Assembly: GCA_963827725.1 (NCBI GenBank)
Contig: CAWHBM010000001.1
Location: 1,426,001-1,490,000 of the forward strand
Length of the DNA stretch: 64,000 nt
Reading direction: 5' to 3'
Source: VAXT01 sp963827725
Lineage (GTDB): Bacteria > Actinomycetota > Thermoleophilia > Gaiellales > Gaiellaceae
Each line of letters opens with the position of its first letter. The stretch's first letter is position 1. Under the pieces are notes generated by a model. That model was given only the letters and a program-made list of their open reading frames with translations. It made no database searches and was not told the origin of the DNA. This document shows positions 32,980 through 41,409 of this stretch, piece after piece. The translations under genes and the position numbers were made by a program.

Positions 32980-32985
32980 TAGATT
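32980..32985 (+). promoter_or_regulatory. -10 element (TAGATT) of the ABC exporter operon
   Basis: GGCTAGATT ends six bases before the ATG at 32992; predicted leaderless start. Confidence 0.5.
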
Positions 32986-32991
32986 TCGGCG

Positions 32992-34773
32992 ATGGCAACG
33001 CCACCGCCCTATCGCCAGACATTTGTCCGGCTGCTCGGCTTTCTCAAGCCGTACAAGTGGTCGCTGGCCGTCTCGATCGTGCTTGCGGTGGGCTCACAGG
33101 CCGCGGCGATCCTGATCGCCTATCTCACCGGCGCCGGGCTCGAGGAGGCGATCACGGCCGATGCGCATAGCGATCTGTACAAGATCGCCGGCCTCGTGCT
33201 TGCCGTCGGCACCGCCCGCGCGGTCTTCATGGCGGGCCGACGGCTCATCTCCGGCCGTCAGGCCCTCGGCGTCGAGTTCGACATGCGGAACGCCCTCTAC
33301 GCGAAGTTGCTGAGGCTTTCGTTCGGTTTCTACGACCGGCACCAGACGGGTCAGCTGCTCTCGCGAGCGACGATCGACCTGCAGACCGTCCGCTTCTTCC
33401 TCGGTTACGGCCTGATCTTCTTCTTCCAGAACGTCCTGACGATCATCGGTGCGACCGTGATCATGTTCGCGGTCAACTGGCGCCTCGCTCTCGTAGCCAC
33501 CGCGGTGACGCCGCTGATCGTGATCATCGCCTACCGATACTCGAGCGTCTCGCACCCCGTGCTCCGAGACGTTCAGCAGAAGATGGCGGACGTCGCGACC
33601 GTGGCCGAGGAGAACATCGTCGGCGTCCACGTCGTCAAGTCGTTCGCCCAGGAACGCAACGAGCTCCAGAAGTTCGCCGATCGGTCGGAGCGCGTCTTCA
33701 GCCGAAGCCTCGACGCGAACCGCCAGCGCGCCCTCTACGTCCCGCTCCTCTCGTTCCTGCCGCTGCTGATGCAGGCCGGCGTCCTGCTCGTCGGTGGACG
33801 AATGGTCGTCCGCGGAGACCTCGACTTCGGGACGTTCTTCTTCTTCAACGTCCTCGTGATCATGCTCGTGATGCCGCTGCGCATGCTGGGCATGTGGATC
33901 GGTCAATCCCAGCGAGCGACGGCTTCGGGCGAGCGGATCTTCGAGGTGATGGACGAGCCGGAGGAGATCTCGGACAAGGCTGACGCCACCGAGTTGCCCC
34001 CGGGCGAAGGTCGCGTTCAGTACGAGCATGTGACGTTCGAGTACGCGCCCGGGCGGCCGGTACTCCAAGACATCGACCTCACGCTCGAGCCCGGCCGAAC
34101 AGTCGCGCTGATCGGACATACGGGCTCCGGAAAGACGACACTTGCCACGCTGGTCCCGCGCTTCTACGACGTTACAAGCGGCCGGCTCACGATCGACGGA
34201 GCCGACGTGCGCGACGTGAAGCTGCAATCGCTCCGCCGCGAGATCGGCATCGTCTCCCAGGACCCCTTCCTCTTCTCCGCGCCCGTGCGCGAGAACATCG
34301 CCTTCGGACGGCCGGACGCGACCGACGAGGAGGTCGTCCGCGCAGCGACGCTCGCCCAGGCACACGAGTTCATCGACGAGCTGCCCGATGGCTACGACAC
34401 CGTCATCGGCGAGCGTGGGATCACGCTATCGGGGGGCCAGCGTCAGCGTCTCGCGATTGCGCGGGCCTTGATCACCGAGCCGCGAATCCTGATCCTCGAC
34501 GACGCGACGGCGTCGGTCGACGCGACGACGGAGGCAAAGATCCGCCTTGGGCTGCGCGAGGCGATGAAGGGCCGGACGACGATCATCATCGCCCACCGGC
34601 TCTCGACGATCTCGCTCGCAGACGAGCTCGTCGTGCTCGACGGCGGGCGGATCGTCGGGCGAGGCACGGACGAGGAGCTGCTCCAGACGAACCCCGTCTA
34701 CCGCGACATCCACGAGCACGGGCTCCTGGAGCGCGAGTTTGCGGAGCGGATCGAAGCGAGGGCAGCGGGATGA
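32992..34773 (+). CDS. ABC exporter half-transporter, degenerate-site subunit
   Basis: 593 residues: six-helix type IV exporter membrane domain (about 1-320) and a nucleotide-binding domain with Walker A GHTGSGKTT, signature LSGGQRQR and Walker B ILILDDATASVD. The catalytic glutamate after Walker B is replaced by Asp, the hallmark of the non-hydrolysing site in heterodimeric exporters such as TM287/288 and BmrCD. Its partner is encoded directly downstream with an ATGA overlap. Substrate not predictable: lipids, peptides or drugs are all possible. Confidence 0.92.
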   Translation: MATPPPYRQTFVRLLGFLKPYKWSLAVSIVLAVGSQAAAILIAYLTGAGLEEAITADAHSDLYKIAGLVLAVGTARAVFMAGRRLISGRQALGVEFDMRNALYAKLLRLSFGFYDRHQTGQLLSRATIDLQTVRFFLGYGLIFFFQNVLTIIGATVIMFAVNWRLALVATAVTPLIVIIAYRYSSVSHPVLRDVQQKMADVATVAEENIVGVHVVKSFAQERNELQKFADRSERVFSRSLDANRQRALYVPLLSFLPLLMQAGVLLVGGRMVVRGDLDFGTFFFFNVLVIMLVMPLRMLGMWIGQSQRATASGERIFEVMDEPEEISDKADATELPPGEGRVQYEHVTFEYAPGRPVLQDIDLTLEPGRTVALIGHTGSGKTTLATLVPRFYDVTSGRLTIDGADVRDVKLQSLRREIGIVSQDPFLFSAPVRENIAFGRPDATDEEVVRAATLAQAHEFIDELPDGYDTVIGERGITLSGGQRQRLAIARALITEPRILILDDATASVDATTEAKIRLGLREAMKGRTTIIIAHRLSTISLADELVVLDGGRIVGRGTDEELLQTNPVYRDIHEHGLLEREFAERIEARAAG

Positions 34774-36572
34774 GGGTTTGGCAGCCCGGAAGTCACCTGA
34801 CGCACCGCCGTGACGCCAAGGTCGAGGACTGGTCCTGGCAGCGGACTGCGCGGCGGGTCTCCACCCTCGCTCGCCTCTTGGGCCCGTACAAGCGCCAGAC
34901 CGCTCTCGCTCTGATTTCGCTGCTGGCGGCGACAGCCACCGCGCTCGCCCCACCCCTGCTCGCCAAGTTCGCAATCGACGAGGGCGTCCTCGGCGGCGAC
35001 CTGCGCGTGCTCACGATCGTCGTTGCGATCTTCATCGCCGCTGCTGTGGTGAACCTCTTTACGAGCGCAGCGCAGACCTATTTCACGGGCTGGACCGGCG
35101 AGCGAATCCTGGCGGACCTCCGGAACAAGCTCTTCCGCCATCTCCAGCGTCTCTCGCTTGGCTACTACGAGCGCAACCGCGCGGGCGTCATCATCAGTCG
35201 GCTGACGAACGACGTCGACGCGCTCGACCAGCTCGTCACCGACGGTGTCACGACGCTCGTCCAGAGCACGCTTTTCCTCGTCGGCACTTCGATCATCCTG
35301 TTCGTGCTCGACTGGCGGCTCGCACTGGCGACCCTGACCGTGATGCCGCTGATGTTCATCGCCACTGCGATCTTCCGCATCCGCTCGGCGCGCGCCTACC
35401 GAGCGGTGCGCGACCGCCTCGGGCTCGTCACTGCAACCCTCGCGGAAGACATCGGCGGGATGCGGGTCGTCCAGGCTTTTCGCCGCGAGCAGGCGAACGA
35501 CCGCAACTTCCGGAAGGTGAATGCTCACTACCGCGAGGCGAACCAGCAGACGGTGATCCTGAACGGTCTCTACTTCCCGTTCGTCGAGTTCCTCTCGTCT
35601 CTCGCGACCGCAATCGTCATCGGCTACGGCGGCTACCTCGTCTTCGGCGGCAGCCTGTCGATCGGGACGATGCTCGCGTTCGTCCTTTATCTGTCCAACT
35701 TCTTCGACCCGGTGCAGCAGCTCTCGCAGCTCTACAACACGTTCCTCGCAGCCGTCGCCGCGCTCGACAAGATCATGGACGTGATGGACGAGGAACCCGA
35801 GGTCCGCGACAAGCCCGACGCACGCGAGCTCGACAGGATCAAAGGCGACGTTCGCTTCGAAGCCGTCCGTTTCGGCTATGGCACCGGGCCCGAGGTCCTG
35901 CACGGAATCGATCTCGACGTGCCGGCCGGGACGACCGTCGCCCTCGTCGGCCACACCGGCGCCGGGAAGTCGACGATCGCCAAGCTCCTCGCGCGCTTCT
36001 ACGACCCGGTCGAGGGGCGGATCACGATCGACAGCGTCGACCTCCGCGACGTCTCGCAAGCGTCGCTGCGGCGCCAGCTCGGCGTCGTGCCACAGGAAGG
36101 GTTCCTCTTCGCCGGCACCGTCCACGACAACATCGCGTTCGGGCGGCCGGATGCCGATCCCGCGGACGTGGCCGCCGCCGCGAGGGCGGTCGGAGCGCAC
36201 GACTTCATCCTTGCGCTCGAGGACGGGTACGAGACCAACCTCCAGGAGCGCGGGACGAGGCTCTCGCTCGGACAGCGCCAGCTCGTCGCGTTTGCCCGCG
36301 CGCTCCTCGCCGATCCGCGGATCCTGATCCTCGACGAGGCGACCTCCTCGGTCGACATCGGCACCGAGCGCCGGATCGAGAGCGCGCTCCGAACGCTCCT
36401 CGCGGACCGGACCGCGTTCGTGATCGCACACCGGCTCTCGACGATCCGCGACGCCGACCTGATCGTCGTCCTCGAGCACGGACAGGTCGTCGAGCAGGGG
36501 ACGCACGACGAGTTGATGGCTCGCCAGGGCCTCTACAAGTCGCTCTACGGGGACTGGGCAGAGGTGGCATAA
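34770..36572 (+). CDS. ABC exporter half-transporter, catalytic subunit
   Basis: 600 residues with the same exporter layout. Walker A is GHTGAGKST and Walker B ILILDEATSSVD with the normal catalytic Glu, but the signature motif is LSLGQRQL instead of LSGGQ. In the dimer this weakened signature faces the Walker B Asp site of the partner, so one ATP site is degenerate and the other intact. It begins with an N-terminal extension of about 30 residues (HRRDAKVEDWSWQRTARR). The GNAT gene starts seven bases after the stop. Confidence 0.92.
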   Translation: MRVWQPGSHLTHRRDAKVEDWSWQRTARRVSTLARLLGPYKRQTALALISLLAATATALAPPLLAKFAIDEGVLGGDLRVLTIVVAIFIAAAVVNLFTSAAQTYFTGWTGERILADLRNKLFRHLQRLSLGYYERNRAGVIISRLTNDVDALDQLVTDGVTTLVQSTLFLVGTSIILFVLDWRLALATLTVMPLMFIATAIFRIRSARAYRAVRDRLGLVTATLAEDIGGMRVVQAFRREQANDRNFRKVNAHYREANQQTVILNGLYFPFVEFLSSLATAIVIGYGGYLVFGGSLSIGTMLAFVLYLSNFFDPVQQLSQLYNTFLAAVAALDKIMDVMDEEPEVRDKPDARELDRIKGDVRFEAVRFGYGTGPEVLHGIDLDVPAGTTVALVGHTGAGKSTIAKLLARFYDPVEGRITIDSVDLRDVSQASLRRQLGVVPQEGFLFAGTVHDNIAFGRPDADPADVAAAARAVGAHDFILALEDGYETNLQERGTRLSLGQRQLVAFARALLADPRILILDEATSSVDIGTERRIESALRTLLADRTAFVIAHRLSTIRDADLIVVLEHGQVVEQGTHDELMARQGLYKSLYGDWAEVA

Positions 36573-36578
36573 GCTCGA

Positions 36579-37076
36579 ATGCCTCTGCCGCTCGCCACCG
36601 AGCGGCTGCGACTGCGGCCGGCAACTCTCGAGGACCTCGACGCGTGGTGCGCGATCTCGCGCGACGCCGAGGAGGCCTGGTTCGGCGCGCCCAGTTCCAC
36701 GCCGGACGACGCGCGGGCGAACCTCGCCAAGCACATCGCCCACCACGAGCAGCACGGGTTCGGCCTCTGGGCAGTCGAGCTGCGGGCGACGCGCGAGATG
36801 ATCGGCGTGACGGGCCTCACCCATCTCGCCGACGGGCCGGAGGTCGAGGTGGGTTACCGCTTCCTCCGCGAGCACTGGGGCAACGGCTACGCGACCGAGG
36901 CGGCGCGCGCGTCGATCCAGTTCGGGCTAGCCGAGCTTCGGCTGGAGCGGATCGTCGCGGTCACGCTCCCGACCAACCGGGCATCCCGGAATGTCATGGA
37001 GAAGTGCGGTATGACGTTCGTCGGCGTCATGAACGTCTACGGACACGCGCAGGTCAAATACGCGATCGCCCGCTAG
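36579..37076 (+). CDS. GNAT family N-acetyltransferase (RimJ/RimL-like)
   Basis: 165 residues beginning LATERLRLRPATLEDLDAWCAI and containing the acetyl-CoA loop region EVGYRFLREHWGNGYATEAARASIQFG and NRASRNVMEKCGMTFVG, typical of the RimJ/RimL subgroup that acetylates protein N-termini or small molecules. Substrate unknown. It is close behind the ABC exporter and probably cotranscribed. Its TAG stop codon overlaps the -10 element of the following tRNA gene. Confidence 0.85.
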   Translation: MPLPLATERLRLRPATLEDLDAWCAISRDAEEAWFGAPSSTPDDARANLAKHIAHHEQHGFGLWAVELRATREMIGVTGLTHLADGPEVEVGYRFLREHWGNGYATEAARASIQFGLAELRLERIVAVTLPTNRASRNVMEKCGMTFVGVMNVYGHAQVKYAIAR

Positions 37077-37079
37077 AAT
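37074..37079 (+). promoter_or_regulatory. -10 element (TAGAAT) of tRNA-Gln
   Basis: TAGAAT lies ten bases before the tRNA and shares its TAG with the stop codon of the GNAT gene. Confidence 0.5.
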
Positions 37080-37089
37080 CGGCGCTTGT

Positions 37090-37160
37090 TGCGGGGTCGT
37101 CTAATGGTAGGACGCCCGGCTCTGGACCGGGTAGTCTAGGTTCGAATCCTAGCCCCGCAG
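37090..37160 (+). tRNA. tRNA-Gln (anticodon CTG)
   Basis: Acceptor stem TGCGGGG/CCCCGCA, anticodon stem CCCGG/CCGGG around loop CTCTGGA (anticodon CTG), and T loop GGTTCGAATCC. Discriminator G at 37160; CCA is not encoded. A compact intrinsic terminator follows at 37170. Confidence 0.92.
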
Positions 37161-37169
37161 CCTGACCAA

Positions 37170-37194
37170 GAACCCGCGGCTCAAGCGGGTTTCT
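37170..37194 (+). terminator. intrinsic terminator after tRNA-Gln
   Basis: Stem AACCCGC/GCGGGTT with loop GGCTCAA, followed by a short T-rich stretch (TTTCTCT). It lies ten bases beyond the tRNA. Confidence 0.65.
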
Positions 37195-37203
37195 CTCGTC
37201 TAA

Positions 37204-38175
37204 ATGCCTGTTCGAGCCGCTCTTTTCTCCTACTTCGAGCTCGACGACCTGACGCGGCTGATGGATGCCATCGCAGCCTCGGGGATGCCTCCCGGGACGC
37301 GCGTCCACGTCGGTAGCTACGGCGTCAACGCCGAGGCCAGCGCCGTCGTCCTCTCGTACCCGGGAACCCGTTACTCGCCACTCTTCAAGTTGCTCGAGCG
37401 CACGGAGGGTTGGGAGCGACGGCGTCTCACTCCTGACGAGGAGCGACAGGTCAGCCGCCGCTTCTCGGGTCGAGTTCCGGACGAGCCCGTGCTGCTTCGC
37501 CTCTCGACGGCGCAGCGACTCGGTTGGGGCATAGAGATCGGACGCCGCTACCGCGATACGATCCGGCACGCGCGCCAGGCCGGCGTGCGAGTCAACGTCT
37601 GGCAGGCCGAAGAGCTCGGAAACCAGGTCGCCGGCTCGCAGGGTCGGCAGTACCGCGAGTTCGTCCGCGGCGTCCTGCAGGGGCTGACCTTCGGTCGCCG
37701 GCAGCTCGACGACGCGGAGGACAAGGGCTGGGTCTGGGGAACGCGCCGCGCGCTGCGGCTCGCCTCTCTCCCCGCCGACCAGGAACTGACGGCCTTCTGG
37801 CACCAGCTCGACCGCGCGGCGTTCCGCGTCGTCGGCGAGGAGTTCCCGGACTTCGTCGGCGACCCCGCGCGAGCGGCGAGACTCTGGGCGGACGGACAAC
37901 GCGCCCTGGCCTCAGGGGGCCCGGTGCGCCGCGCGCTCGCCGGGCGGTACGTCGCCGGCATGACCCCCGGGTATCGCATCGGCCGCGGGTACGGCGGCAA
38001 TGTCGCGGGGCTCACGCGCGCGGGAGTGAATCGCTGGCGGAACGGTTACGTCACCGAGCGCGAGCGGCTCGGAGTCGCCGGCTTCGGCGAGTACCACTTC
38101 GTGGCCGAGAACAGCCCGACGACGGTGATGCGGGACGCCTCGCGCGCGGTGGCGCGCGGAATGAGCCTGCCGTAA
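37204..38175 (+). CDS. conserved protein of unknown function
   Basis: 323 residues, soluble and basic, no membrane helix or signal peptide. The sequence has regular alpha/beta character (RVHVGSYGVNAEASAVVLSYPGTRYSPLF, GIEIGRRYRDTIRHARQAG, GVRVNVWQAEELG) and an Arg/Gly-rich C-terminal half (GYRIGRGYGGNVAGLTRAGVN). I do not recognise a family or catalytic motif. It begins ten bases after the tRNA terminator without a clear ribosome site. A GC hairpin (38176-38190) follows the stop. Confidence 0.6.
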   Translation: MPVRAALFSYFELDDLTRLMDAIAASGMPPGTRVHVGSYGVNAEASAVVLSYPGTRYSPLFKLLERTEGWERRRLTPDEERQVSRRFSGRVPDEPVLLRLSTAQRLGWGIEIGRRYRDTIRHARQAGVRVNVWQAEELGNQVAGSQGRQYREFVRGVLQGLTFGRRQLDDAEDKGWVWGTRRALRLASLPADQELTAFWHQLDRAAFRVVGEEFPDFVGDPARAARLWADGQRALASGGPVRRALAGRYVAGMTPGYRIGRGYGGNVAGLTRAGVNRWRNGYVTERERLGVAGFGEYHFVAENSPTTVMRDASRAVARGMSLP

Positions 38176-38190
38176 CCCCCGTTCGGGGGG
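38176..38190 (+). terminator. hairpin CCCCC-GTTC-GGGGG after the unknown gene
   Basis: Perfect 5-base G/C stem right after the stop codon, without a following T run, so a weak or Rho-assisted terminator at best. Confidence 0.35.
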
Positions 38191-38258
38191 CGCCAGCGTC
38201 GCTGACCGAGCCGATATTGAGGGCACGTTTCCGTAAGGAACACCCGGGAACGGCATCT

Positions 38259-38354
38259 ATGACAGCGATGACTGCCACCACACTCGGAACCGTGCTCATT
38301 GTCGTGAGCGTGCTCATTTTGGTTTGGGGCTTCCCCAACCTCCCAAGGCGCTAG
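38259..38354 (+). CDS. possible 31-residue single-helix membrane protein
   Basis: MTAMTATTLGTVLIVVSVLI followed by LVWGFPNLPRR and a stop: a short N-terminus, one membrane helix and a Gly-Phe-Pro-Asn-Leu-Pro end. The helix and the (A/G)-x-P turn resemble the start of DUF3309-type mini-proteins, but the second half of that family is absent. An AAGGAA at 38235 is rather far upstream; a second ATG at 38268 is possible. It occupies most of the 243-base gap before the cyclase gene. Coding status uncertain. Confidence 0.35.
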   Translation: MTAMTATTLGTVLIVVSVLILVWGFPNLPRR

Positions 38355-38403
38355 CACCTCGACCTGAGTACCCGTTGCGGCTTGTGCGAGGACCTCGTTC
38401 TCG

Positions 38404-38409
38404 TACAGA
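38404..38409 (+). promoter_or_regulatory. possible promoter of the cyclase gene (TTGTGC-16-TACAGA)
   Basis: TTGTGC at 38382-38387 and TACAGA at 38404-38409, 16 bases apart, nine bases before the ATG at 38419. Confidence 0.35.
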
Positions 38410-38418
38410 GTTGCGTTC

Positions 38419-40245
38419 ATGCCCGACCAACAACGCCGTAGCGGCACCCGCATGCGCTTGGCGCTCTTTCTCGGCGTCGGGCTCGCAGCCACGGGGCTCG
38501 GGCTCATCACGTACGGGACAAGCCTTTTCCGCACCCTCGACCTGGACACGGTCGACCTTCGCTTCTCGATCCGCGGCGAGCAGGAAGCACCCCGGAACCT
38601 CGTCGTCGTCCGGATCGACGACGTCTCCTTCGACGAGCTGAACGAGCGCTGGCCTTTTCGCCGCACGCTTCACGCTCGTCTGATCAAGAAGCTCAAGTCG
38701 GAAGGCGCCAAGGTGATCGCCTACGACGTCCAGTTCAGCGAGCCCTCGATAAACCCGGACGGGTCGATCGCCTTTCGCCAGGACAACGCGTTCATGGATT
38801 CCGCTCGCGCGGCGGGCAATCTCGTCTTTTCGACAACCGAGGTAAACGAGAACAGCGAGCCGAACTTCCTGGGCGGCCAGGAAGGCGTCGACTACGCCCG
38901 GGTGCGCGTCGGCAATGGGAACTACGACGGCGACCCCGGGGGTGTCATTCGCCGAGCGCAGCACAAGCTGGACGGGCTCGAGACCTTCGCCGTCGCAACG
39001 GCCGAACGTGTCAGCGGACGAGAACTGCCTCCCTTCTCGGGCGAGAAGAAGCTGATCGACTTCAAGGGCCCCGCCGGCTCGGTCGAGGCCGTCTCGTTCT
39101 CCAGAGTTTTGTCCGATCGATTCCCGGACGGCCTTTTCCGCGACAAGATCGTTGTCGTCGGGGCGTGGGCTCCCTCTCTCCAGGATGTCCATCCGACGTC
39201 TTTCGGCAGAGATGAGATGCCGGGCCCGGAGATCCAGGCCAACGCGATCGCCACGATTCTCGACGGCCTACCGCTCGAGTTCGTGCCGAGCTGGGTGAAC
39301 GTCGCATTGATCGTCTTTCTCGGCCTGCTCGCCCCGCTCGCGAGCCTCAAGCTCAACCTGTTCCGGACGCTGCTCCTCGCTCTGTCGGCGGCAGCGCTCT
39401 ACATCGGCACCACCATTCTCGCGTTCAACAACGGGTACGTGCTCTCATTCGTCTATCCGTTCGGCGCACTGGTCCTCTCGTCGGTCGGCGCCCTCGGAGC
39501 TCATTACCTGCTCGCGGCGTTCGAGCGCGAGCGCGTGCGCGACGTCTTCTCGCGCTTCGTGCCCGAGAGCGTGGTCGAGCAGGTGCTGGCGCGCACCGAC
39601 AAGGACCTGCGACTCGGCGGCGTCACGCTCGTCGGCTCGATCATGTTCACCGACCTCCGGGGCTTCACGACCTTCTCGGAATCGCTGCCGGCCGACCGCG
39701 TGATCCAGGCCGTGAACTACTACCTGAGCGAGATGACCGACGCGATCCACGCCCATGAAGGCACGCTCGTCTCCTATGAGGGCGACGGCATCATGGCGGT
39801 CTTCGGCGCGCCGATCGAGCAGGAAGACCATGCCGACCGTGCTGTCTCGACCGCCCGCGAGATGCTGGACGTACGGCTTCCCCGCTTCAACGCCTGGCTT
39901 CGCGAGCAGGACCTCGGCGAGGGCTTCAAGATGGGCATCGGGGTCAACACCGGCCCGTTCATGTCGGGGAACGTGGGCTCGGAACGCCGCTTGGAGTACA
40001 CCGTCATCGGAGACGCGACGAACACTGCCTCGCGCCTCCAGGGCATGACCAAGGGGCAGGAGTACCTCTTCTACATGGCCGACTCGACTCGCGAGGCTCT
40101 GATCGAGGAGGTCGACGATGTCGTCTTCGTGGACGAGTTCGAGGTCCGCGGCCGACAGGAGAAGGTCAAGATCTGGTCAATCGAGGCGGCGAACTCAGCA
40201 GCCTTCGATGTCCGGGAAGCCGAGGTTCGGGCCGGCGAGAGCTAG
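38419..40245 (+). CDS. CHASE2-domain adenylate/guanylate cyclase
   Basis: 608-residue class III nucleotide cyclase. An N-terminal membrane anchor (about 12-35) is followed by an extracellular CHASE2 sensor (about 45-285: TVDLRFSIRGEQEAPRNLVVVRIDDVSFDELNERWPFRR). Three membrane helices (about 290-370) and a cytoplasmic catalytic domain complete it. Metal-binding aspartates are in GSIMFTDLRGFT and YEGDGIMAVFG; the transition-state Asn/Arg pair is in GDATNTASRLQ. It likely makes cAMP in response to an external signal. Its stop codon interlocks with that of the convergent FecR-like gene. Confidence 0.93.
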   Translation: MPDQQRRSGTRMRLALFLGVGLAATGLGLITYGTSLFRTLDLDTVDLRFSIRGEQEAPRNLVVVRIDDVSFDELNERWPFRRTLHARLIKKLKSEGAKVIAYDVQFSEPSINPDGSIAFRQDNAFMDSARAAGNLVFSTTEVNENSEPNFLGGQEGVDYARVRVGNGNYDGDPGGVIRRAQHKLDGLETFAVATAERVSGRELPPFSGEKKLIDFKGPAGSVEAVSFSRVLSDRFPDGLFRDKIVVVGAWAPSLQDVHPTSFGRDEMPGPEIQANAIATILDGLPLEFVPSWVNVALIVFLGLLAPLASLKLNLFRTLLLALSAAALYIGTTILAFNNGYVLSFVYPFGALVLSSVGALGAHYLLAAFERERVRDVFSRFVPESVVEQVLARTDKDLRLGGVTLVGSIMFTDLRGFTTFSESLPADRVIQAVNYYLSEMTDAIHAHEGTLVSYEGDGIMAVFGAPIEQEDHADRAVSTAREMLDVRLPRFNAWLREQDLGEGFKMGIGVNTGPFMSGNVGSERRLEYTVIGDATNTASRLQGMTKGQEYLFYMADSTREALIEEVDDVVFVDEFEVRGRQEKVKIWSIEAANSAAFDVREAEVRAGES

Positions 40246-41265
40246 CCGGGCGCGCGCGCCAGGTAACTACCCCCGGCACGAACGTTCACGTTCTTGCGGG
40301 CCCGGAAGTCCCGAACCCGGACGATGCCCTGCCGCACGCGGGTCAGTGTCCCGTCGCAGCGATCCAACGTCAGCCACTTCGTCCCGCGCACGGTCGCCGA
40401 GCTGTACCGGCCGCGGGTCGTGAACTTGCCCTTGCCGCTGCCCCATACCTTTCGCACCGGCCTCTTGCTCTTCGCTTGGATGCTCAGTGCCTTCCCCGCG
40501 CGGCCACAGTTGCGGAAGCTCCCGCCGTCGAGCCGCAGCGTCGTGAACGCACCGCGCGCCCTCTTCTGGAGGATCGTGAAGACGCCCTGGTAGAAGTCGG
40601 CCGTGTTGCGTCTGACCGCCGCCGAGGCCGGCCGTGAGACGAACCGTCCCGCGGAGGGTGTCCACCTGTGAGCCGACCGGGATCTCGGTCACACCGTTCA
40701 GGTCGACGAACTTGGTCGATCCGGCCTTTCGGACGAGGACCTTCCCGCTCACCTCCCTGACGCCGACGATCACGCCTGCTTCGGCCTGCTGGACGACGTC
40801 GGTCTCGCACGGAGCAATGTCGCTGACGCTCGTGCCGCCCGGGACCGAGATCGCGTCCACGCCGGCGATGTTCGTGACGTCCTCCGAGGGGGCGTTGTAC
40901 GAGCCGGGGTAAGTCCAGTCCTCGTCCGTGTCGAGCACGTTGTCGTTGTCGATGTCTCCGGTGTGAGTGGTGAGGACGATGTCGTCTGTCTCGTTTTCGG
41001 GGGTGCCGGCATCGGCGTCGACGAGTGTGACGGCAATGCCCTCGTCGCCGGTGTTCTGCACCACTACCTGGAACGCGACCGGGGAGTTCGGCTCGACGCG
41101 GTTTGCGCAGAGCTGGGTCACGTCGATTGTTGCGACCTGCGCGCGGCTCGAAGCGCCTCTGGCCGTGTTGGCCACCACGAAGAGCGTCGCGACCGCGAGA
41201 ACGGCGGTCGCCAGCGCTGCCAGCGGTGGCATTTTCTTCAACGTGGCACTCCTCGGATGACTCAT
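40242..41265 (-). pseudogene. secreted FecR-like protein, frameshifted in the middle
   Basis: ATG 41265 has a GGAGGG ribosome site ten bases upstream and a signal peptide (MSHPRSATLKKMPPLAALATAVL...). The first frame runs through a CARDB-like beta domain (FQVVVQNTGDEGIAVTLVDADAG) and a FecR-like start (GKVLVRKAGSTKFVDLNG, VGSQVDTLRGTVRLT). The frame must then shift near 40624-40634 to continue naturally: NTADFYQGVFTILQ, GSGKGKFTTRGRYSSATVRG, VRVRDFRARKNVNVRAGGSYL, ending at 40242. One extra base in a GGCCGGCC context explains it. Without the shift a long unnatural Arg-rich tail results. Confidence 0.72.
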
Positions 41266-41344
41266 TTGCCGCAGACCCTCCCATTTCGGGCGGCAAGCAT
41301 GGGACAACTGTCAGTCACTTTTACACTCTTTGCCGAAAGCGCGC

Positions 41345-41370
41345 AAACAAAGGATGTAAACAAAGGATGT
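41345..41370 (+). repeat. tandem 13-base direct repeat upstream of the aquaporin gene
   Basis: AAACAAAGGATGT occurs twice with no spacer (41345-41357 and 41358-41370), directly before a -35-like TTGAGC (41370-41375). Its low GC content stands out from the surroundings. It may be a binding site for an activator or repressor of the aquaporin or of the divergent FecR-like gene. Confidence 0.5.
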
Positions 41371-41393
41371 TGAGCGCCCGCGCAAAATCTGTA

Positions 41394-41399
41394 TAGGCT
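41394..41399 (+). promoter_or_regulatory. -10 element (TAGGCT) of the aquaporin gene
   Basis: TAGGCT is ten bases before the ATG, 18 bases after TTGAGC (41370-41375), which itself abuts the tandem repeat. A fairly complete promoter for this window. Confidence 0.5.
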
Positions 41400-41409
41400 C
41401 CCGCTTCGC

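Noticed and set aside
34698..36875. A 725-codon open frame on the minus strand opposite the second ABC exporter gene.
   Set aside because: It mirrors the codon pattern of the real gene in high-GC DNA, is rich in Arg/Glu/Asp without any fold signature, and has no ribosome site. The plus-strand exporter is unmistakable.
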